64,000 bases of DNA from Brasenia schreberi (taxonomy: Eukaryota; Streptophyta; Magnoliopsida; Nymphaeales; Cabombaceae). The translations under genes and the position numbers were made by a program. This document shows, piece after piece, positions 56,059-64,000 of the stretch (position 1 is its first letter; every line of letters starts with the position of its first letter). The DNA lies in NCBI GenBank assembly GCA_036023115.1, contig JAYKKT010000079.1, forward strand, positions 10,181,001-10,245,000, in the 5' to 3' direction. A model generated the notes under the pieces. That model saw only the letters and a list, made by a program, of their open reading frames with translations, searched no databases and was not told the origin of the DNA.

Positions 56059-58928
56059 ATGTCAAAATCCAATCCAAGTGAAGTGTCGAGCCAAGGCTCA
56101 TGCGCATCAAGTTCTCACTGTAGGAGGATTTTCAAAAACAAAATAAAACTAGATGAAATCGAGGACTTGAGAAGGGAGTTTGAGGCCAAAATCGATGCTC
56201 TCAGCCAAGAGGCTGAAGTAGGCGATTCATGTTCATCGAACGGTGAACAAAGGCCTAAAAAGAAATTTGAAAAACCTCTAAAGCAAAAAGAGCCCTCCGT
56301 AATGGAAGGCAACCAATACCACGAGTCCTTCACACAAAAGGACCGTAAAGCCCTACAACAGCTGCTGAAAGGGCAAAATAAAGAGAAAAGAAGCTACGCC
56401 CTGTCTGATTTCCTTCCTATGGATTACGAAACAGATAGTGACGATGAAATACCAAACTTCCATCGGTATGATGGCATGGGAGACCCTAGGTCTCACTTGC
56501 AGCTTTTCTCGTGTCGAGCCTACAAGAAGAAAAAGGACTCGATGAAATGGGTGTATTGGTTCCCTCTATCCCTTAAAGGCACAGCTGCCAAATGGCTGGC
56601 TTCCTACGACTTAAGCCAGTTCGCTACTTTTGAAGAGTTAGCGAACTGCTTCATGCAAAGATTTGCACACAACGTGGAAGTCACGCCAACCCTGAATACC
56701 TTAAGGGATACAAAGCAAGGCATGAACGAAGACGTGCATGCCTTCATTATAAGATGGAGGTCGCTTTTGGGCCAAGTGCGAGAGCCCATATCCGAAGGAT
56801 GCGCAGTAATGCTCATCCTGGATAATTTCAAAAGCGAGTTAAAAACCCTTCTCTCGCTCCATGAGATTTCAACTTTCCATAAGTTGATCAAAAAGGCCTC
56901 CCTTTTCGAAACCAACTTGCGAAACGGGACGTACGACCACTTATGGAAAGGAAGTGCCGTTCCAAAAACCCGTTTGGAAAAGCCCTTGCATATGGGCTGC
57001 CCACGACGGACAAAGGGGCAAAGCCCCATAAAATCGCCAATGTCCGGGTGGATCCAGGCATGGCAGGCACTTCTAAAAATTTTGAAAAAATAGAAAATAA
57101 GAGAGAACGCAATTTTTCAAAACCGATTGAAAAACGGGAGTACACTCCGCTGGGGCAACTTGTGTCGGAGGTCCTAGACCTCTTACTTGCCCAGGGCATG
57201 ATCGAACTCCCTGAAATCCCCGAAGGAGTCACTTCCAAAGGGGGGTATTTAAACCGATTTTGCAAGTATCATCGGCTCAAAGGCCATGATACCAAACGCT
57301 GCTTCTCTCTTTTAAATAAAATTGAGAACTTGATAGCAGAAGGCCGGCTCCAGGTCACTGCGGAACCTGAGCCACCTCAAGCTATCTTCAAGGAACCCTT
57401 TCCCAAACACGCCAGTGGCAGTGGGAAAGTAAAGGAGGTATGTACCCTCACCATTTCCAAGGAACTAGCGCAAAGGCCAGAACCTGGTCGACCTACTTGT
57501 GCGCCCATCCTTGTATTATACAAGAGGCCCGCCCAAGTCGTCATTCGGGGACCACCAAAAGTGAAAACCCCGGCAAAACCAGTTTTGAAAATCCAAGGTT
57601 CTCCTCAGCTCATCCTTAGAGCCAAGTCTAGCGCAAACCCTAGGCTGGTCGTGGGGGAAGTCACTAGATCCGGGAGGATCTACCAACCCCCGCACCTTAA
57701 AGGTGCTCAAAAGGTGGTCAGTGTGCCTGGCCCCTCAAAAGCATGTATCCCTAGTGGTCTGCCAAAAGCAGATAAGGACAAAGTCATCCTAAATCCTTAT
57801 GATTTCGAAAACCACCTTTCAAAGATTCCTATTCACATGTCTATCCTAGAGCTTATCAAAACCTCGCCTAGGCATAGACTTGTCTTAGAGGAAATTCTAG
57901 AAAGGGCCAAGGTTGATTCGAACATAAGTTCGGAATCCTTGTCTGCCCAAGTGGCTTTATTAGGAGCAAAATCGCCCATCACCTTTTCGGAAGATGATGT
58001 AGATAGACCCTACGAAACCCATAACCAGGCCCTGCATATCGAGGTGGTTCTAAACAACCACTCTCTGGACAGGTGCCTAGTCGATGGTGGAGGAGGTCTC
58101 AACATCCTTCCACTTCATGTGGCATACAAAATCGGAGTCACCTTGACTTCAGTGAACCCAAGCCCCATCGTTATCATTGGATACGATGGGAATGCGTCTA
58201 GGCCTTTAGGATCCATCAAACTCCCAATGGAAACGGGAGGGATCGAACACACGGGGGTGTTTCATGTCTTGGACATCCACCCCCATTATAACCTGTTGCT
58301 GGGAAGGCCCTGGATACACAGCTTGTGCGCTGTGCCATCCACCTTCCACAGGTGTATCAAGATCCCTTTTAGGGACCAGGTCGTAGTGATCCTAGGTGAG
58401 AGTCACCCACAGCTTCAGGGGATCATAAACTACCCTTGTTTATCGAGCTCCCAGGCCCATGAGGCTAACCTGGGGCAAATTATGTTTGAGCCACCTCGGC
58501 TCGTGTTGAAAAACCCTAGGAAGGTTGTATGTGTGAAGGGGCCGCCCAAAGCAGGCCCCCTCCCAACTCTAATCCTCCTAGGAAAACCCAAGCGTTCCCT
58601 ATTTCCAAAACCCCTGGACAAAAGGCCATACGAGCCTAATATGGACGATAGCATGTTCCAGGACCACGACTTATATCCCATCTTTTCAAAAAACAAAAGG
58701 TCGTGGAACATGTTATTGAACATGGGCTACACGCCCTACAAGAGTCTAGGGGCACAAAACCAGGGTCTCCTAGAGCCCATCCTTCCTAGGGCCAACCCAA
58801 GCCGATATGGGATCGGCTATATTCCCCGAATACCGCCGGAGCCACCCCCTGTGACCACCTGGGTCAAGGGTGCCCCGGAGCCTGTCTTAGAAGAGACCTA
58901 CGATTTAGACCTCCTATTCCGAGTCTAA
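56059..58928 (+). pseudogene. gag-pro: TatE gag-protease with one 1-nt deletion
   Basis: ATG at 56059, open to 57093. A net 1-nt loss near 56987 (CCCTTGCATAT against CCCATCGCATAT in TatB) shifts the frame just after the gag core. The other frame then runs open through the knuckle, linker and protease (LVDGGGGLNI) to TAA at 58928, ending DLDLLFRV. The first product would be a 344-aa gag without the knuckle. Everything else looks intact, so the loss appears recent. Confidence 0.9.
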
Positions 58929-59041
58929 CCTGTAGTGTTTTCCCTTTGTAGGTATGACGGAAGATCCCTTTTTCTAAAAATACCAAAAACATTTGAAAAC
59001 TTAAAATCGAAAAAATCGAAAAAACAAGAAAACCAAAAATA
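58929..59041 (+). other. gag-pol junction of TatE
   Basis: 113 nt with TTTTCCCTTTGTAG ending at 58951, then GTATGACGG; the ATG at 58954 reads MTEDPFF then TAA. The remainder is A-rich up to the pol ATG. gag and pol are in different frames, so pol expression needs splicing, reinitiation or frameshifting. An intron between PRO and RT is known from Ogre elements of the same broad lineage. Confidence 0.55.
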
Positions 59042-62000
59042 ATGGAAAAACAAAAACTCGAAAAAAGAGTGCTTTGTATAGTTCCCAAAGTTCTTGTTTT
59101 ACAAAAACCCCAAAAAATCGAAAATTTGGAAAATACCAAAAAGATTTTGTACATAGTTGCTCCTGGTAAGACTTTGGCAAAAGAAAAGGATTTCGAAAGA
59201 AACGTCGTCTGCATAGCCAGACCAAAAATTTCGAAATCACTTGAAAATCCAAGTACAAAACCAGGTCATTTTGAAAACCACGCATCAAGTTCCCTCGGGT
59301 CTATAGCCCACGAGAATGATCAAAGCCCAAAAGTGGATCCCCTTGAGGAAGATCCCACTTCTGAGCTCCCAGAATTTCATAGAATTCTCGATTTTGAAAG
59401 ACCTTCCCAATCAGTAGGAGGAGATTTCGTAGAGGTGAACCTAGGGGATGATTCCAATCCCAAAACCATCAAAATAGGCGCATGCTTACATGAAACTAAA
59501 AAGTTAGCATTCATTGCATTTCTACGAACCTATTTAGATGTGTTTGCATGGACGTACGAAGACATGCCGGGCATAGATCCCAGCATAGTCAAGCATCGTC
59601 TTCCTTTAGATGCAGGTGTAAAACCCATAAAGCAGAAGCTTAGGAAAATACACCCGAATGTACACACGCAAGTCAAGGAGGGTTTAGAAGATCTGCTAAA
59701 AGCCGGATTTATAAAACCCATTGCGTATTCTGATTGGTTGTCAAATATCGTTGTGGTTCGAAAAACCAATGGGAAAATTTCAATATGCATCGATTTCAGA
59801 AACCTGAATAAAGCCACTCCAAAGGATAATTATCCTTTACCAAACATAGATTTGATAGTCGATAGTACTGCAAATCATGAAATGTTTTCATTCATGGATG
59901 GCTATTCAGGCTATAATCAAATCAAACTAAGTCCACGAGATCAGGGTAAGACCGCCTTCACAACCCCATGGGGCACATACTGCTATACAGTCATGCCCTT
60001 TGGTTTGAAAAATGCCGGCGCAACATACCAACGGGCCATGAACACGATCTTCCATGATCAAATTCATGAGCTTGTAGAAGTGTATGTAGATGATCTCTTG
60101 GCGAAATCCAAAACCCGATGCACCCATATCGAATGTTTACAAAAGATTTTCGAAAGGCTTAGACTTTACAAAGTAAAGCTAAACTCTCAAAAATGTGTGT
60201 TCGGGGTAGAATCAGGGAAGCTTCTAGGCTTTATGGTGAGCCAAAGGGGAATAGAAGTCGACCCCTCTAAGTGTCGAGCCATCATAGACATGGCTCCACC
60301 CTCCAATCTCACCCAAATCCGTAGCCTCCAGGGTCGATTACAATCTGTGCGCCGATTCATATCGAATCTGGCAACTAGATGCGAACCCTTCAACAAACTG
60401 TTGAGGAAGGGTACGAAATTCTTATGGGATGACGAATGCCAAAAGTCCTTCGAGAGACTGAAGGCATACTTGGTTAATCCCCCCGTTTTGAATCCTCCAA
60501 AACAAGGAAAACCGCTTTTATTATACATCTCCGTGCATATGAATGCTTTAGGAGCCCTGTTGGCTCAATACGAGGATGACACCCATAAGGAGTATGCCAT
60601 CTACTATATTTCGAAAACTCTCTTGGCTTATGAACGAAATTATCAAGCCATGGAGAAGACGTGCTTGGCCCTAGTCTGGGCCTGCCAAAAGTTCAGACAC
60701 TATTTCCTAGATCATGAGATCTGGATAGTGTCCAAGCTTGATCCAATCAAGCACTTGTTCGAAAAACCCATTCTCACGGGTAGATTGGGCAAATGGCAAC
60801 TCCTTCTAATGGAGTATGATCTGAAATACCATCACCAGATCTCCATTAAGGGGCAAACCCTAGCATATTACGTGGTTGAATTCCCCTTAGAGGACGCATA
60901 TCCCACTCTTGTCAAAATGCCTGATGAAGGCATATTGCAAAACCATTTTCAAAACCACATTTTGGCAAATTCTTTCGAAAACCAAGTGTGGAAGATGCAC
61001 TTCGACGGGTCACGAAACCAACGAGGGGCTGGTGCCGGGATCATCCTAATCTCCCCTGAAAAGGGCGAGATTCCCATAGCAGTCCGCTTAGATTTCGAAT
61101 GTTCCAACAACGTAGCTGAGTATGAAGCACTCATACAAGGCTTAAGGATTTCGAAAACTCTAGGGGCATCATGCATTGAGGTCTTTGGAGATTCGCTCCT
61201 TGTCATAAACCAGGTTTTAAAAATTTGGCAAGTACGTAATGAGAAACTACTTCCATATCACGAGTTGGCCACTCGATTGGTCCAATCCTTCCAGTCGTGT
61301 CAGCTCACACATGTGGGAAGAGAGGACAATGGCATCGCCGATGCCCTCTCCTCCTTGGGCTCAGCCCTGAAGGTCGATCCCATTTCAGGGACCAGATCTT
61401 TGGAAATATGGCATGCGCCCCATCCATCCACACACGACTTGGATATTTGCCAAAACAACCCAGAGTCTATTGAAAAACCCTGGTTATATGACATAAAACA
61501 ATTTTTAGAAAATGGGGGATTCACCGAGGATGCCACATCCAAAGATAAGGCATTCATTCGTAAGATTTCGACCCGATACACCATTCTGGGTGGGGTCTTA
61601 TACAAAAAGAGTTTTACCGGCATTCTGCTTAGGTGTATCGACCTAGAGGAGGCTAGGATAGTGATGCACGAGTTCCATGATGGAGAATGTGGAGGTCATG
61701 TTAATGCCAACATGATGGCAATGAAAATACTTAGAGGGGGTTATTTTTGGTCCACCCTGAAAAAGGATTGTCACGATCATGTTAGGAAGTGTCATCCATG
61801 TCAAGTGCATGGGCACGCCATTCATATCCCTTCATCTGCATTGCATTCCGTGGTCAGCCCCTGGCCATTTACCATGTGGGCGTTTGACATTGTAGGCCCA
61901 ATATTTCCAAAGGCCTCGAATGGGCATCGTTTTATTTTAGCAGCCACGGAGTATTTCTCCAAGTGGGTGGAAGCCATTTCCCTAACGAATGTAATGGGGC

Positions 62001-62728
62001 AACATGTGGTGGCTTTCATCCGGAGGAATATCTTGGCTCGATTTGGGGTTCCACGAGACCTAGTGTTTGATAATGGTACCCCATTCAAGAATGAGCGGAT
62101 GGTTAAGTTGTGCAACACGTATGGCATAACTCACCACTTCTCCTCGCCCTACTACCCTCAAGGCAATGGCCAAGCTGAAGCCACAAACAAGACTCTCATT
62201 GGTATCATTGAGAAAACCTTAGAGAAGGGTAGGATGTGGCACGAGAAGCTGGATGAAGCCTTATGGGCTTATAGGACTTCCATCCGGACTCCCACGAATG
62301 CCACACCATTCGAATTGGTCTATGGCACAAACGCCATTCTTCCCATTCATACCCAACTACATTCATTTCATACATCTATAGCACTCGACCTCCCCCTAGA
62401 GACGCTTCAGCATGCTAGGATGGCCGAACTAGATTTGCTAGATGAGAGGCGACTCCTTGCCATGGATCATGCTCGTGCATACCGGCAAAGGATAGCCCGA
62501 CATTATAGCAAACACATGAGACCTCGCCACTTTGAAGTGGGAGATCTGGTCTTGAAAACCATCCACCATCGTGGCCCACACCCCCTAGGCAAGTGGCGCC
62601 CCAACTGGGATGGACCCTATGTTGTACGAGCAACCACTACGAACAATTCGTATTGGTTGATCGATGTAGAAGGTAGGAATTTAGCAGATCCTATCAATAT
62701 TCAATACTTAAAGAAGTATCATGTGTAG
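59042..62728 (+). CDS. pol: TatE pol polyprotein, 1228 aa, open (RT, RNase H, second RNase H, integrase)
   Basis: Only uninterrupted pol in the window. Residues about 1-130 are Lys-rich with no known domain. RT spans about 190-400, with YVDD at 348-351. A gypsy-type RNase H spans about 480-620 but lacks recognisable catalytic acids, ending in IKGQTLAYYV where TatB has ADYV. The second RNase H (about 650-770) has D655, E693, D717 and D767. The integrase zinc finger has H879, H886, C917 and C920; the core has D949, D1010 and E1046, giving 35 residues between the last two; GPY is at 1191-1193. It makes cDNA in the particle and inserts it in the nucleus. Odd points: FDNGTPF where the others read SDNGTPF at D1010, and KISICIDF where the others read KIRICIDF in RT; either could weaken activity. 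Start is the ATG shared with TatA and TatB. Confidence 0.93.
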   Translation: MEKQKLEKRVLCIVPKVLVLQKPQKIENLENTKKILYIVAPGKTLAKEKDFERNVVCIARPKISKSLENPSTKPGHFENHASSSLGSIAHENDQSPKVDPLEEDPTSELPEFHRILDFERPSQSVGGDFVEVNLGDDSNPKTIKIGACLHETKKLAFIAFLRTYLDVFAWTYEDMPGIDPSIVKHRLPLDAGVKPIKQKLRKIHPNVHTQVKEGLEDLLKAGFIKPIAYSDWLSNIVVVRKTNGKISICIDFRNLNKATPKDNYPLPNIDLIVDSTANHEMFSFMDGYSGYNQIKLSPRDQGKTAFTTPWGTYCYTVMPFGLKNAGATYQRAMNTIFHDQIHELVEVYVDDLLAKSKTRCTHIECLQKIFERLRLYKVKLNSQKCVFGVESGKLLGFMVSQRGIEVDPSKCRAIIDMAPPSNLTQIRSLQGRLQSVRRFISNLATRCEPFNKLLRKGTKFLWDDECQKSFERLKAYLVNPPVLNPPKQGKPLLLYISVHMNALGALLAQYEDDTHKEYAIYYISKTLLAYERNYQAMEKTCLALVWACQKFRHYFLDHEIWIVSKLDPIKHLFEKPILTGRLGKWQLLLMEYDLKYHHQISIKGQTLAYYVVEFPLEDAYPTLVKMPDEGILQNHFQNHILANSFENQVWKMHFDGSRNQRGAGAGIILISPEKGEIPIAVRLDFECSNNVAEYEALIQGLRISKTLGASCIEVFGDSLLVINQVLKIWQVRNEKLLPYHELATRLVQSFQSCQLTHVGREDNGIADALSSLGSALKVDPISGTRSLEIWHAPHPSTHDLDICQNNPESIEKPWLYDIKQFLENGGFTEDATSKDKAFIRKISTRYTILGGVLYKKSFTGILLRCIDLEEARIVMHEFHDGECGGHVNANMMAMKILRGGYFWSTLKKDCHDHVRKCHPCQVHGHAIHIPSSALHSVVSPWPFTMWAFDIVGPIFPKASNGHRFILAATEYFSKWVEAISLTNVMGQHVVAFIRRNILARFGVPRDLVFDNGTPFKNERMVKLCNTYGITHHFSSPYYPQGNGQAEATNKTLIGIIEKTLEKGRMWHEKLDEALWAYRTSIRTPTNATPFELVYGTNAILPIHTQLHSFHTSIALDLPLETLQHARMAELDLLDERRLLAMDHARAYRQRIARHYSKHMRPRHFEVGDLVLKTIHHRGPHPLGKWRPNWDGPYVVRATTTNNSYWLIDVEGRNLADPINIQYLKKYHV

Positions 62729-63856
62729 GATCTGGATTAAATTCCAGTTTTCGAAAATTTTATAGGGATAGCTGCCCTGAGACATGTGAATAAGGTGCAA
62801 AGGCGAACTCGTGTGACCCTAAGTGAGAGAATTCGCACTTGTGAAAGAGTGGAGTTTTCAAAATCATGGTTGCATTTCAAAATCCTTCATCTTACAAAGA
62901 AAGGCCTAGTTCAACATAGCAAGATACTTGCAAGTAGTGCGTGCTATTTCTAAATAGGCTGATCTGGAATGAATCGAGTGTAGGCTTGGGATAAGTCCTC
63001 CCCTCTTCTCTTCTCCATCCAAAAGGAAAACAAAGGCCCAAATCAAAAGGGAATTTCCCATTTAAAGTCTCTTTCCAAAAGAAAAAAAAAAACCCAGACT
63101 TCAAAAAGAAAAATCGATTCTCTTATAAAAAAGAGGGATTAAAGAAAAAATACTCCCAAAGGGAGACCCTCTATGAAAAAAAGGAAAAAGAGGCCAAAAA
63201 GCTCAAAAAGAGCAGTTTTCCGCCTTCTATGCCTCAAACCACGGGACGCTTCAGAAGGGACCGTGGTATCTCTTTGCCATCCCTGGCTTATCCCAAGCTA
63301 AAGCATGGTTCATTTCGAGGAATCCTAAAGTAAAAATAGGATTTACTTACTTGAATTTCATCTTGTTTGAGAATTCGACGTTTCGAGTAAGACGTAGGGA
63401 TTTGAAATGAAGCTTGTTTTCTTATAAAACCTCCGCTAGATAAGCGAGTGTTAAGACTCAAACAAGGGCAAGCACGAAGAGCTCGAGATCCTTAGGATTG
63501 AGGCTCAAGACAGTTGTCCCCTTTTGTAAATAGCTTTTGTAAATAAATTTTGAAAACCGAACATCGAACAGCATAGGGTTTGCTCACTTGGAGCAGTAGG
63601 CCTTGTAAGTCTCTAGAGTTCGACCACATCTGGTCTCTGGGAGGTCGCCACTCTTGGCACCACACCCATGTCATTTGCATCCCACGCATGGTACTCGCAT
63701 AAACATGATCCCATTTAGGACCAGATTCCATAAGTAAACCCTTTGGCGTGATATCTCCTCCTACCAGAGTTTGTAAATTGAGATTTTGCTAAAATGGGAC
63801 GATCCCATATTCTTCGTGGGTAGATCTAGGGAGACATTAAAAGGGGTGTTTGTCAT
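62729..63856 (+). other. TatE 3' non-coding region
   Basis: Colinear with the other copies. The small-ORF frame is open from about 63183 to the TGA near 63408 (KGKRGQKAQKEQFSAFYA...), but the ATG before it is out of frame because of the A-run, and TGA directly precedes in frame. No other gene seen. Confidence 0.7.
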
Positions 63857-63903
63857 CTTTGCCCTTATCCAAATCTATTTGGACAAGGCCAAAGAGGGGC
63901 ATC
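63857..63903 (+). promoter_or_regulatory. TatE hairpin and polypurine tract
   Basis: Hairpin 63857-63894 (CTTTGCCCTTATCCAAAT, CT centre, ATTTGGACAAGGCCAAAG), overlapping PPT AAAGAGGGGCATC (63891-63903), followed by the LTR TG. Confidence 0.8.
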
Positions 63904-64000
63904 TGTAAACACCCCGAAATCCCACGAATTCCTTAAAACAAACCTGGTTTTGTAAAAGCAGCCCCAAAGGGCCATTTTGAGTCTGGAAACCCAGGAGCCT
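63904..64000 (+). repeat. TatE 3' LTR, first 97 bp
   Basis: TGTAAACACCCCG onward to the window end. Matches 52627-52723 with two differences. It retains the canonical TG that the 5' LTR has lost. Confidence 0.92.

Larger units (their letters stand above)
52627..64000 (+). mobile_element. TatE: Tat-like element with open pol, 3' LTR cut by window edge
   Basis: 5' LTR (52627-55915), PBS, gag-PR with one frameshift, open 1228-codon pol, 3' region, PPT and the first 97 bp of the 3' LTR. Inserted in the gag of TatD; the left target duplicate should be CCTAC (52622-52626). The two LTRs differ at 2 of the 97 comparable positions, one being position 2 of the 5' LTR (TT in place of TG). Confidence 0.93.

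Overview
The window is plant nuclear repeat DNA. It is made almost entirely of one lineage of long Ty3/gypsy LTR retrotransposons inserted into each other. I see no host gene, tRNA, rRNA or CRISPR array. The lineage is Tat-like (the Tat/Ogre side of plant Ty3/gypsy): the pol protein carries the usual degenerate RNase H after RT and then a second, catalytically complete RNase H before integrase, gag has a C-x2-H-x4-H-x4-C knuckle, and the LTRs are about 3.2-3.4 kb. A seed plant with a large, repeat-rich genome is the best guess; the species cannot be named from this sequence. I call the copies TatA to TatE.

Layout. TatA (minus, 1-11729; its 3' LTR runs off the left edge) sits in the 5' LTR of TatB (plus, 11730-24012). 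TatB sits in a minus-strand LTR (LTR-X, 24013-25078), which sits in a plus-strand LTR (LTR-D, 25079 to about 25866). LTR-D is fused to the 3' tail of a more diverged relative ending in LTR-C (25968-28690). A short unclassified stretch with a GA microsatellite follows (28691-29434). LTR-H (plus) begins at 29435, is split by TatC (minus, 32404-46975, bounded by the direct repeat GTTAT) and resumes at 46976-47121. There it is cut by TatD (plus, 47122-52626), an internally deleted tandem of LTR fragment, PPT, LTR, PBS and gag. The gag of TatD is interrupted by TatE (plus, 52627 to the right edge).

How the parts work together. Each complete copy has: LTR (TG...CA), a 5-nt spacer, a primer-binding site TGGCACGCCCGGTGGGACG, a short leader, gag-protease (about 950 codons), a gap of roughly 110-140 nt containing a pyrimidine-AG site, pol (RT, RNase H, second RNase H, integrase; about 1228 codons), about 1.2 kb of 3' sequence with a small ORF, a hairpin abutting the polypurine tract, and the second LTR. 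Gag packages the RNA, protease matures the particle, RT and the RNases H make the cDNA, and integrase inserts it. No copy visible in full is intact: TatB has an open gag-PR but a 1-nt deletion in pol; TatE has an open pol but a 1-nt deletion in gag; TatA has one TGA in each; TatC is heavily decayed.

Main items for a second look: a conserved hairpin with compensatory changes next to the PPT, a long U3 hairpin, conserved splice-like sites in the LTR and before gag and pol, a small ORF kept downstream of integrase, the LTR-PPT-LTR fusions, and C-to-T decay of the coding regions.
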